From Ignavibacteriales bacterium (lineage in GTDB: Bacteria > Bacteroidota > Ignavibacteria > UBA10030): 10,259 bases of DNA. Location of the stretch: positions 1 to 10,259 of the forward strand of contig JACQPU010000137.1 in NCBI GenBank assembly GCA_016207365.1, written 5' to 3'. The number at the start of each line of letters is the position of its first letter. The stretch's first letter is position 1. A program made the position numbers and the translations under genes. The notes beneath the pieces were generated by a model. The model ran no database searches and had not been told where the DNA came from. It was given only the letters and a program-made list of their open reading frames with translations. Below are positions 1-6,967 of this stretch, in pieces.

Positions 1-2109
1 CCTCATCGTTTCCTCTGCCTCCAACTCCGCATCGCCGGTCAACAACGCAGTAGTACGTCCATATACAAGCTTCACAACGAGTGAGCCGTTGTTGAGGTCG
101 ACAACGGAACTATGACCAGGTGGAGGATGAACGGCATAAACCCGTACGCGGTAATCGGGGGAAATGTTCGCACCTGCCGCGGCTCGGACAATCGGAATCC
201 GCCTCTGGTCTGCAATCTCCCGAAGTCGCCGATGGAGGGCCGACGCAATCATGGTGTCCGGCTCATAGATGACGCCAACCTCCACGGCCTCCATCACAGC
301 CGCTAATCCTCCGATATGATCACCATGCGCGTGGCTCAGGACGACTCCGTCAAGTCTTTCAATCCCATGCCGTGCAAGAAAGGGAACCACAATACGATCT
401 CCTGCGTCGTTTCCAAACGTTTTCGGGCCGGCATCAACAAGCATCCGCGTACGGTTCGGGAACTCAACCAACAAAGCGTCTCCTTGTCCGACATCGAGCA
501 TCGTGAGTCTGAGATTCGTGTTGTGTCCGATCGCATCCCTGAAAATCATAATACAGAGGAGAGCCCCACAGACGCCCGCGCCGACCTTGACTCTGCGAGG
601 ATGTGCGGTACTGAATGCGACAAAGAGAACTGTGTAATACAGGAATGCGGCAAGAAAGCCGAAGCCGTATGTTTCCACCGTGGCACCCGGAACGTCGGCA
701 GCAAAGCGGACGAATCCCAGAAGAACATCAACGAGAAACTCGTTTAAGCCGGCATAGACGGCCGCTAGCCAGCCGGACAAGGCATCGACGGCAATGGTCA
801 TGCTGGCAAGAATGAGGTTCAATCCAACCAGCGGAACGACGATAATATTTGCTGCAAACGCGACTAGAGAGACGCGTTCAAAGTAGTATGCTGTGAACGG
901 AAGCGTTCCTAGCTGCGCCGCCGCAGATACGGCAAAGACCTTCCAAACCGGTTCGAGAATTTTAAATTCTTCAAACGATTCGGGGATGGCGTGAATGAGT
1001 GCCTCGAGACGCGGGTAGAGGAGAACAATCGAAAGTACTGCTGCGAAGGAGAGTTGAAAACCGACATCGAATACTTGAAGCGGATCAATCAGCAAAACAA
1101 CCATCGCCGCGACGGATATGGAATTGAAAATATCCGTACGCCGCTCCATTGCCGTCCCAACGACAATCACGCAGCCCATGATCGTGGCACGGACAATGGA
1201 AGACTCGGCTCCTGTGATCATCATGTACATAAGCAGCCCCACGAGGGTCAGCGCAACGACCCAGCGCTTGGAGAGTCGGAACAAACCCAGCACGAGATAG
1301 AGCATGAGGGCTATCAGGGCGACATTCGAACCTGAGACAGCCAGAATGTGGATAGTCCCGGTGTTCATGAAGGATTCCTTCAGCTCGGGAGAAATGTCTT
1401 TTCGATCTCCGAAGACCACGCCGCGCAAAAATCCGGCCTGGACGGGGCCATGATGCTTCTCGAGGACGCTTCCTAATTGCGAACGCACCGCTGCAAACCA
1501 GGACCGGGCCGTCCCACCGGCAGGCGACGGAAAACGCTCAAGACTGTCAATGCGAACAATCCCGCGAATATCCTTCAGCTTCAGGTACCTGCCATAGTCA
1601 AACTCACCCGGGTTTCGTGGTCTTGGAAATCCGGCCAAAGTTCCCCACAGTTCCACGGATTGGCCGGCCATGAGCAATTGAGCAAACTTCGCCCTTTTCC
1701 ACGGCATAGTCGCGAGAAATCTTGCGCCTTCTTTCCACTGCCCGCCAATCAAAATTGAATCGCACACAACAACGAGTCTCAATGATGTACCCTGCTTTGC
1801 CGGCGCCTCCTCGAGAATGGCCCTGAAGTACATTGGAGAGTCCGAAGAACCGGAAGCAAAAGATCCCGGGGCAAGTTCTGATTCCCGCACCGATGTCCAC
1901 GTTGCCGCAAGGAGTAAGACCGAGAAATGAAGAAAGACAGAGCCCACCGCCGATCCAGGACTTTTGATTGCAAGGACGAGAGCAGCAAGCCAGAATGAGG
2001 CAAGAAGGCCCCAGAGCATGACCCAAAGGCCTGGAGGAAGGCTTTCAGAAAGGAAAATTCCCCCCATCAAAAAAATGACGACGCGAAGTGCCGGCCGATG
2101 CCGGAGCAC
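1..2109 (-). CDS. comEC: ComEC/Rec2-family DNA uptake channel, 3' end beyond the left edge
   Basis: ComEC forms the inner-membrane channel through which single-stranded DNA enters during natural transformation. The frame is open for 703 codons with no stop before base 1, so the C-terminus is missing, perhaps 50-100 residues judging from usual family length. Domains in order: N-terminal membrane segments (about 10-65); the DUF4131 region with NPGEFDY at 166-172; the competence domain with HILAVSGSNVAL at 254-265 and DVGFQLSFA at 348-356; more membrane segments to about 523; then a metallo-beta-lactamase domain with LDVGQGD at 538-544, the metal motif HAHGDH at 593-598 and LLTGDAE at 689-695. 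GTG at 2109 is chosen because AAAGGGGGG lies just upstream and the previous gene stops 17 bases before; ATG at 2067 is the alternative. Last visible gene of a five-gene cluster. Metal-binding residues are intact, so the protein looks functional. Whether the cell is naturally competent cannot be told from one gene. Confidence 0.96.
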   Translation of the reverse strand, partial: MLRHRPALRVVIFLMGGIFLSESLPPGLWVMLWGLLASFWLAALVLAIKSPGSAVGSVFLHFSVLLLAATWTSVRESELAPGSFASGSSDSPMYFRAILEEAPAKQGTSLRLVVVCDSILIGGQWKEGARFLATMPWKRAKFAQLLMAGQSVELWGTLAGFPRPRNPGEFDYGRYLKLKDIRGIVRIDSLERFPSPAGGTARSWFAAVRSQLGSVLEKHHGPVQAGFLRGVVFGDRKDISPELKESFMNTGTIHILAVSGSNVALIALMLYLVLGLFRLSKRWVVALTLVGLLMYMMITGAESSIVRATIMGCVIVVGTAMERRTDIFNSISVAAMVVLLIDPLQVFDVGFQLSFAAVLSIVLLYPRLEALIHAIPESFEEFKILEPVWKVFAVSAAAQLGTLPFTAYYFERVSLVAFAANIIVVPLVGLNLILASMTIAVDALSGWLAAVYAGLNEFLVDVLLGFVRFAADVPGATVETYGFGFLAAFLYYTVLFVAFSTAHPRRVKVGAGVCGALLCIMIFRDAIGHNTNLRLTMLDVGQGDALLVEFPNRTRMLVDAGPKTFGNDAGDRIVVPFLARHGIERLDGVVLSHAHGDHIGGLAAVMEAVEVGVIYEPDTMIASALHRRLREIADQRRIPIVRAAAGANISPDYRVRVYAVHPPPGHSSVVDLNNGSLVVKLVYGRTTALLTGDAELEAEETMR

Positions 2110-2126
2110 ATTCCCCCCTTTCGCTT

Positions 2127-3047
2127 CTAGTCGTGTGTGAGAAACCGGATAATAGTCGGCGTAATATCAGTAAGAGTTTTTATCCCCGCAAGGATCGCGG
2201 AGCGTTGGCTTCCGATGACGATACATGGAACGGGATTGCGTGTATGTGTTTTAACGGACAGATCTTCAATGTTTCCGTGATCGCTGATCAGGATGGTCGT
2301 ACTACGGGCGGGATCCGTGTTTTCAAGATAGCCTCCAAGAAATGCATCGAAGCGCTCGAGTACATCCACAGCAAAGTCCATATCCTTGCTATGACCTGCA
2401 TGGTCCGTGAGCCAGTATTCGAACAATGTAAAATCATGCTCACGGGCAATGCCGGCGAGATGCCTTCCCGCCTCTGCCGCCGAAATTTCTCCAAGGTCGG
2501 GATATCCCATTTCGGGCCATCGCGATCTCGTAAGGTCAGCCGAAATTCCCCGGTTTACCCTCAGATCTTCAGCCTTCAACAACGGCACGCCGGAGAACAT
2601 GCAGGACAGCGTTGTCACCGTGAGCCTTCTGGTCCCCGAATTTGTGTATTCAAAAAACTGTTTTGGAAACGCATTGGCAAAGACCACACGTTTACCTGCT
2701 TGCTGAAGCGTTCTGAAGATATTCCTTTCTTTAATGACAGGGCGCAGTTCCGTTGTGGGATAGGGACCAAAGTGCCTTCCGATCATTCTTGCCGCGTTCA
2801 CGCCGGTAAATATGGCCGTCTGACCCGTTCCGCTTTGTGGAAGTCCGCGCACACCGAGGGTTGCATTGACAGGAGCAAGGATTGCCTGCCGGGTCGTTAT
2901 CCTGGCCTTGCGACGATGAAACATGCCTCCGCCAAGAAGCGATTTCAGCTTTGGCAGGCGTGCTCTGAAAAAGGGATTGCGCGCGGGATCCCGGCTCCCT
3001 ATGCCAACTCCATCGAGGAAAAGAAGCACGACCTTTGGGGATCTCAT
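2127..3047 (-). CDS. Alkaline-phosphatase-superfamily metalloenzyme, iPGM-like core without the transferase domain
   Basis: A 306-residue cytoplasmic protein of the metalloenzyme family (alkaline phosphatase superfamily), which includes cofactor-independent phosphoglycerate mutase (iPGM) and phosphopentomutase. Visible are LFLDGVGIG at 9-17 (metal ligand D12), GLPQSGTGQT at 68-77 (S72 aligns with the iPGM nucleophile serine), DHAGH at 215-219, SDHGN at 255-259 and HTRNPVP at 268-274. Together these supply the seven expected ligands D12, S72, D215, H219, D256, H257 and H268. iPGM has about 510 residues with a large inserted transferase domain; here only about 110-120 residues sit between the two halves of the core, so a true mutase reaction is doubtful. 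Phosphatase or phosphotransferase activity is an inference and the substrate is unknown. No signal peptide or membrane segment is seen. The gene lies 20 bases after dtd and 17 before comEC. No good ribosome binding site precedes the ATG, so it may depend on translation of dtd. Confidence 0.9.
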   Translation of the reverse strand: MRSPKVVLLFLDGVGIGSRDPARNPFFRARLPKLKSLLGGGMFHRRKARITTRQAILAPVNATLGVRGLPQSGTGQTAIFTGVNAARMIGRHFGPYPTTELRPVIKERNIFRTLQQAGKRVVFANAFPKQFFEYTNSGTRRLTVTTLSCMFSGVPLLKAEDLRVNRGISADLTRSRWPEMGYPDLGEISAAEAGRHLAGIAREHDFTLFEYWLTDHAGHSKDMDFAVDVLERFDAFLGGYLENTDPARSTTILISDHGNIEDLSVKTHTRNPVPCIVIGSQRSAILAGIKTLTDITPTIIRFLTHD

Positions 3048-3067
3048 GGTTTCGGAAACGAGGGGAC

Positions 3068-3517
3068 CTACTTTTTGCTTTCCAGAAGGAGGGTCACCGG
3101 CCCTTGGTTCACAAGCTCCACGGACATTTCGGCTCGGAAGACACCTGTGGCCACTTTCAACGGAGCAAGAGCAGTGCGAAGCGCTGTGACAAAAGTATCA
3201 TAAAGATCTTCCGCCTTTTCGGGGTCTGCAGCATCAGTGTAGCCCGGGCGATTTCCTTTGCGCGTATCGGCATACAAGGTAAACTGCGACACCACCATCA
3301 CTTCCCCGCTGACATCCCGTACGGAGAGATTCATTTTACCTTCATGATCCTGAAAACATCTCAATGCCGCGCACCGTTGCGCCAGTGCATGTGCGTCGTC
3401 CTTTGTATCATCCTTACCGACACCGAAGAAAATAAGGAGTCCGGCACCGATGTTGGAGCGGTTTCCCTCTGCGGTGGAAACTGTGCACCGTGAGACACGC
3501 TGGATCAGGGCGCGCAT
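3068..3517 (-). CDS. dtd: D-aminoacyl-tRNA deacylase
   Basis: Dtd hydrolyses D-amino acids, and glycine mischarged on tRNA-Ala, from tRNA, a proofreading step in the cytoplasm. The 149-residue length is standard for the family. It starts with MRALIQRV and carries both signature motifs that form the dimer active site: SQFTLYAD at 77-84, with the family's conserved threonine at 80, and NQGPVT at 137-142, where the cross-subunit Gly-Pro motif of Dtd sits. The conserved KMNLS stretch is at 61-65. The start lies 19 bases after the prmC stop and the gene ends 20 bases before the metalloenzyme, so it is internal to the cluster. No Shine-Dalgarno sequence is seen; a run of C and T abuts the start codon. 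No residue looks lost, and the assignment is secure. Confidence 0.97.
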   Translation of the reverse strand: MRALIQRVSRCTVSTAEGNRSNIGAGLLIFFGVGKDDTKDDAHALAQRCAALRCFQDHEGKMNLSVRDVSGEVMVVSQFTLYADTRKGNRPGYTDAADPEKAEDLYDTFVTALRTALAPLKVATGVFRAEMSVELVNQGPVTLLLESKK

Positions 3518-3536
3518 GGAGGGAGGCAGCGGCAGG

Positions 3537-4451
3537 TCAGTTCACAGGCCCCGGATTCCGGGTCGTTGAGCGGCATGATCCGATGACCACGCGCGGAATA
3601 TTCTGAAGGTCGGGCACTACGTAGATATTGAAGAAACCACTTTGGCTCAGCATCCGCCGAACGTGGTCCGATTGCCCGAAGCCGACTTCGAAAGCAACCG
3701 ATCCGCCGTCGACGAGGAGATACGGAGCCAATTCAATAATCCGTCTGAAGAATTCCAATCCGTCTCTTCCATCCGTCGTTGCCGTCTTTGGCTCATATTT
3801 TCTCACTTCCAGCTGAAGGTGCTCCCATTCTTCGGCGGACGTGTAAGGCGGATTGCTCACCACGAGGTCAAAGCGTTTCAGGAGAATTTGATCTACAGGC
3901 TCGAATGCGTCCAGAACGCGAAATTCAACGCGGTCGGTCACCTCATGTACCGTAGCATTGATCTCTGCAACTTCAATTGCCTGGGGGGAACAATCGATAC
4001 TCGCAACTGATGCGTGTTTGACAAACTTTGCCAGCGAGATCGCAATATTTCCGCTCCCCGTACCAATTTCCAGAATCGAGAGCTTTTTCCCCTGGGCAGC
4101 ATTGCACAGAATCATGACCTGCTCCACAAGGGTCTCTGTCTCGGCTCTTGGAATAAGGACGCGCGGATCGACACGGAACTGCAGACCCATGAAGCCTGCG
4201 CTCCCAATGATGTATTGCAAGGGCTCCCTGTTGAGTCTCCGCTCGAACAGCCGGCGAAACTCCTTCATCTCGTCTTTCGAAAGCGGTTTGTCGAATCCCG
4301 TATACAGTTGAATACGCTGGCATCTGAGAGCATGGGCAAGAAGAAGCTCGACATTCAATCGGGCTTCATCAAATCCTTTTTTTTGGAGGAGGTCGATGGA
4401 TACTTTCATCAACTCCCGAACGGTCCAGATTTTCGTTTCCTGCTGGAGCAT
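3537..4451 (-). CDS. prmC: Release factor glutamine-N5 methyltransferase PrmC
   Basis: PrmC (HemK) methylates the glutamine of the GGQ motif in release factors RF1 and RF2 using S-adenosylmethionine, raising termination efficiency. The 304 residues show an N-terminal helical substrate-binding domain (about 8-90), the linker motif IPRAETE at 100-106 (usually IPRPETE, so one proline is alanine here), the SAM-binding motif EIGTGSG at 128-134, the acidic residue of SIDCS at 151-155, and the catalytic NPPY at 200-203 that binds the target glutamine. It ends in a short polar tail after residue 292. The start ATG overlaps the stop of the preceding gene by one base (TAATG), with GGAG six bases upstream, which supports both the start and translational coupling. 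prmC often follows prfA in bacteria; here an unrecognised basic protein occupies that position. Confidence 0.96.
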   Translation of the reverse strand: MLQQETKIWTVRELMKVSIDLLQKKGFDEARLNVELLLAHALRCQRIQLYTGFDKPLSKDEMKEFRRLFERRLNREPLQYIIGSAGFMGLQFRVDPRVLIPRAETETLVEQVMILCNAAQGKKLSILEIGTGSGNIAISLAKFVKHASVASIDCSPQAIEVAEINATVHEVTDRVEFRVLDAFEPVDQILLKRFDLVVSNPPYTSAEEWEHLQLEVRKYEPKTATTDGRDGLEFFRRIIELAPYLLVDGGSVAFEVGFGQSDHVRRMLSQSGFFNIYVVPDLQNIPRVVIGSCRSTTRNPGPVN

Positions 4452-5092
4452 TACGATCTCCGCCGTTTTGTTGTTCGGCGGGTGGAGCGGGTTTTGGGGC
4501 GGGCAGAAACGCGCTGCGGGGACTTTCTTTTCACTGAAGACTTGGGTCGCTTGCGGGCTGACGGCTTCATCCGTTTTTTCATGGAGGCTTCGAGCCTGTT
4601 CATGCGTCCGGGGGAAAACGTCTTTTTGACCTCCTGCTGGAGTTTTTGTGTTTTTGCAAGGATTTCCAGCAATCGATCCTCGGTATCCTGATCGCCTTCC
4701 GGCCGCAATTCCCAGGCTTTCGTCAGCGCATCCATGGTCCGGTCAACCTTTGATCGGATGATCGTACCTAGAAGGCTCGGGGTCAACTCGACATTCTTGA
4801 GTTTGACCCGGTCCCCGGAGAAGAAACCAAGCTGCTCCATTTCGGCCTCTTCCGACGGGGCATCTTCCTCGCGTGGATGATCAAGATCGTCCTGGAGACT
4901 GGCGCGGATGGGGAAGAACTCAAAGCGCGGATCGCCTTCGAGCATGGCGGAAAAATCGGACAATTGGGGCACTTCGAATCCCTGAGAGTGAGCCTCCCGG
5001 CACACCTCGATCCAGACTTTTTTCACAGCGACAATGACATCCTTGTCGGCAGCGAGGATTCGTTCTGCTTCGTTCAGACAGCGCTCGTACAT
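4451..5092 (-). CDS. Uncharacterised protein with possible winged-helix N-terminus and Lys/Arg-rich tail
   Basis: I do not recognise this 213-residue protein as a named family. Residues about 8-62 are predicted helical and end in a pattern (conserved-looking W27, then G38, L44, F47, GDPRFEFFP at 53-61) that resembles small winged-helix domains in which a strand follows 'DPRF'. This is a resemblance by eye, not a domain hit. Residues 68-86 are strongly acidic, 104-155 again look helical, and the last 42 residues (172-213) hold 21 lysines or arginines and no acidic residue, rich also in Ser, Thr and Pro. Such a tail suggests binding to nucleic acid, as in histone-H1-like bacterial proteins. It is first in the five-gene cluster, and its TAA stop overlaps the prmC start. 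The ATG at 5092 has no clear ribosome binding site. Coding status is supported by the coupling to prmC and by a sensible protein composition in this frame. Confidence 0.8.
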   Translation of the reverse strand: MYERCLNEAERILAADKDVIVAVKKVWIEVCREAHSQGFEVPQLSDFSAMLEGDPRFEFFPIRASLQDDLDHPREEDAPSEEAEMEQLGFFSGDRVKLKNVELTPSLLGTIIRSKVDRTMDALTKAWELRPEGDQDTEDRLLEILAKTQKLQQEVKKTFSPGRMNRLEASMKKRMKPSARKRPKSSVKRKSPQRVSARPKTRSTRRTTKRRRS

Positions 5093-5116
5093 GATCGTGG
5101 GAGATTCAGTATGAAA

Positions 5117-5145
5117 AATGTAAAACTATTTGGGGGAAAGCGCAA
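5117..5145 (-). promoter_or_regulatory. Possible sigma70-like promoter ahead of the prmC-dtd-comEC cluster
   Basis: On the minus strand a TTGCGC hexamer (5145-5140) is followed after 17 bases by TACATT (5122-5117), matching the consensus at three and four positions. Transcription would begin near 5110 and leave a short leader of about 18 bases before the ATG at 5092. It lies in the 62-base gap after the transporter gene, where I see no terminator, so read-through from upstream is equally possible. The match is weak. Confidence 0.28.
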
Positions 5146-5154
5146 GCGGGGGAT

Positions 5155-6411
5155 CTATCGCGTCGCGGGATGCATCATCCGCTTTCGGGCCCGCGGATCC
5201 GGTACGCGTGTAAGAATGAATAATCCGACCAGGGAGAATACTGCACCGAGAATGAAAACGACATTGTATCCGAACTGATCACTGATCCATCCCCCGATAA
5301 GACTGGACAGAAAGAACGGAGCGGACCATGCGTTCATGATTCCAATGTAGAGCGGTCTCGATTGATTTGAGGCCATGTCCGACACAAAGTTATGTCTGGT
5401 AATCAGTTCAACGCCGAAGATTAAACCAACAAATGAAAAGATGATAAAGAACCACGCCGGATGGTTGGCGACAAGCGCAAGAATGGACGCAGCGGCCATT
5501 GCGGCGGCACAAACGACCAGGGAGACCCTATGCCCGCGCAGGTCGGCAATCCATCCAAGCACACCTGCAAAAATCACCTGAGACGCCAGCATGGTCATTG
5601 TAAAAAATCCCACGAAGGAGTCCGGAAGGTCGAAACGCTTGAATGCTGCTACGGTGAAGAAACCCTGCGGCATGAGCCCGATTACCGAGAAGCCGACAGC
5701 CAGCAGAAATCGTCGAAACGCCGCGTCTGATTTCACGGTTTCGATGACCTTGGCAGCAAGCCTCGACAGGGGAACAGGCCGTTCGGTGGGAGATGGAATA
5801 TCTTCCACGATATTGCGCTGGATCATCAGCGAAGCAAACTGAAATCCGAACGCAAGGAAGAATGCCAGAGCGTAGTTCATGGGAAACGACAAGTATGTCA
5901 GGAGGGTCGCAAGAATCAGACTGTTAAAGAATCCCAGAAGCGCACCGGACGCGGAGCGCATGCCCATCAGGCGTCCTCGTTGGAGTGGATGCGTCGTCTT
6001 GACTACAAAATCGTACCAATTCGGGGCTGCAATACCGGCGACAGTCTGATTGAGAATAAAGAGCAAAAAGAACAACAGGAGCGCGAGACTTGGAAGAGTT
6101 CCTCCAAACAAGGCTATCACCACCGCCATGAGAAAAATCATCGAGCGCTGGGCGATGGCAGAGATGATTACCCAGGGCTTCCGGTATGGCTCCATCATGA
6201 CGTAGTTGGCGGAGATGACCTGTGGAAGCAGATAGCACAGGTAATTCATCATCGGAAGGGAGCCAATGGCGATATTGCTGCCCCCGAGGCGCTGGACGAG
6301 GGCGGGGAAGACAACCTGGAAGTTCAGGAGGGCGAAGCTGGAGAAATACAGCGCGCCTTCAATCAGGTGGTATCGAAAATTCGTGGAAGTAACAGAGCGA
6401 CGCGTATTCAA
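5155..6411 (-). CDS. Major facilitator superfamily transporter
   Basis: A 418-residue inner-membrane transporter with about twelve hydrophobic segments, spread over residues 15-200 and 235-402 and separated by a polar central loop (about 200-232), the usual layout of this superfamily. The loop between segments 8 and 9 carries GWIADLRGHR at 286-295, a form of the conserved motif A, and segment 4-5 has the charged stretch RGRLMGMRSASG at 145-156. The substrate cannot be read from the sequence. The frame is closed by a stop six bases upstream, so translation must begin at or after TTG 6411; the next ATG falls inside the second membrane segment, which makes TTG the best choice. No Shine-Dalgarno site is visible, and a terminator ends only about 13 bases upstream. 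The gene ends 62 bases before the basic-tailed protein. Confidence 0.9.
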   Translation of the reverse strand: MNTRRSVTSTNFRYHLIEGALYFSSFALLNFQVVFPALVQRLGGSNIAIGSLPMMNYLCYLLPQVISANYVMMEPYRKPWVIISAIAQRSMIFLMAVVIALFGGTLPSLALLLFFLLFILNQTVAGIAAPNWYDFVVKTTHPLQRGRLMGMRSASGALLGFFNSLILATLLTYLSFPMNYALAFFLAFGFQFASLMIQRNIVEDIPSPTERPVPLSRLAAKVIETVKSDAAFRRFLLAVGFSVIGLMPQGFFTVAAFKRFDLPDSFVGFFTMTMLASQVIFAGVLGWIADLRGHRVSLVVCAAAMAAASILALVANHPAWFFIIFSFVGLIFGVELITRHNFVSDMASNQSRPLYIGIMNAWSAPFFLSSLIGGWISDQFGYNVVFILGAVFSLVGLFILTRVPDPRARKRMMHPATR

Positions 6412-6424
6412 GGATCAGGGGAAC

Positions 6425-6448
6425 AAAAAAGGGTCGCGCGGGCGACCC
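6425..6448 (-). terminator. Intrinsic terminator after the response regulator gene
   Basis: On the minus strand a perfect 7-base-pair GC-rich stem (GGGTCGC at 6448-6442 pairing with GCGACCC at 6437-6431, four-base loop) is followed directly by six Ts (6430-6425). It lies about 25 bases after the response regulator stop and is oriented to end that transcript. It also sits immediately ahead of the transporter gene. Confidence 0.88.
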
Positions 6449-6473
6449 TCTCATGTGTTGAGAAATCACACCG

Positions 6474-6878
6474 CTATTTTTTCATTTTTGCCGCGAACAA
6501 CTCGGCGACCTTTTCGATGTCGTAGCCGACTTTAGGGAGGTACACGCCGCCAAACCGCTCTACCATGGACTTCAGGGTATCGTACGCATCCGCGCTGCAA
6601 AAGAAAATCGGGGTGCTCCTGTTCGCCCCCTCCTTTTTTGCGAGTTGGAGAAGTGCAATGCCCGGAAGATGACCCTTGAGATTCGTGTCCTTAAAATCGT
6701 TGTCGAGAATGATAAGATTGAATACTTCCGACTTGATTTTCTGCCACGTATCAACGCTCGTCGCAGTCTCTACAATGGCGATTTCGTCTTCAAGGATGGC
6801 TGTTGCGACTTCGAGGGCAAAGCCGTGCGATTTTCGTTGACCCTCGTCATCGTCTGCAACAAGTACTTTATACGGCAT
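6474..6878 (-). CDS. Stand-alone response regulator receiver domain
   Basis: A 134-residue CheY-like receiver with no attached output domain; it would be phosphorylated by a histidine kinase and act by protein contact. Seen in order: the acidic cluster DDDE at 9-12, the phospho-accepting aspartate D59 after the hydrophobic strand LIIL, the switch serine S95 in FFCSAD, and the conserved lysine K116 in LPK. The loop after D59 is longer than usual: the LPG of the family's 'MPG' position comes about eleven residues later rather than three or four. No kinase gene is in the window. ATG 6878 is the only possible start because a stop lies three codons upstream; AAAGGA is 12 bases ahead, a long spacing. 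A weak TTGTGT/TAACTT pair with 17-base spacing (6949-6921) could be its promoter, and the terminator at 6425-6448 closes the transcript, suggesting a monocistronic gene. Confidence 0.9.
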   Translation of the reverse strand: MPYKVLVADDDEGQRKSHGFALEVATAILEDEIAIVETATSVDTWQKIKSEVFNLIILDNDFKDTNLKGHLPGIALLQLAKKEGANRSTPIFFCSADAYDTLKSMVERFGGVYLPKVGYDIEKVAELFAAKMKK

Positions 6879-6967
6879 CCAGCGTTAGTATCCTTTGCCT
6901 GGGTCGTTTCGACAGCTCAAAAGTTAGTGCTTTTTGCACGGAAACACAATATCCCTTTGCAGCCAAA

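Noticed and set aside
1604..2026. Minus-strand 140-codon frame rich in Cys and Gly
   Set aside because: It is out of frame with comEC, which is continuously open across the same bases and carries family motifs.
2088..3203. Plus-strand open frame of 371 codons
   Set aside because: It lies wholly antisense to the metalloenzyme and overlaps the 3' ends of dtd and the 5' end of comEC. Its protein is rich in Arg, Ser and Cys with no domain, and the minus-strand genes have clear motifs.
4134..4154. Alanine in place of proline in the PrmC IPRPETE motif
   Set aside because: A single conservative change in a linker motif, with the SAM motif and NPPY intact; not evidence of lost function.
4014..4691. 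Plus-strand open frame of 225 codons
   Set aside because: It is antisense to prmC and the end of the basic-tailed gene; a codon-composition shadow.
5980..6525. Plus-strand open frame of 181 codons
   Set aside because: It runs antisense across the transporter start, the terminator and the response regulator end; highly charged low-grade sequence without a domain.
6927..6939. Small palindrome GTGC-AAAAA-GCAC upstream of the response regulator
   Set aside because: A four-base stem followed by a mixed TAACTTTT is too weak to call a terminator for the amidohydrolase or an operator.
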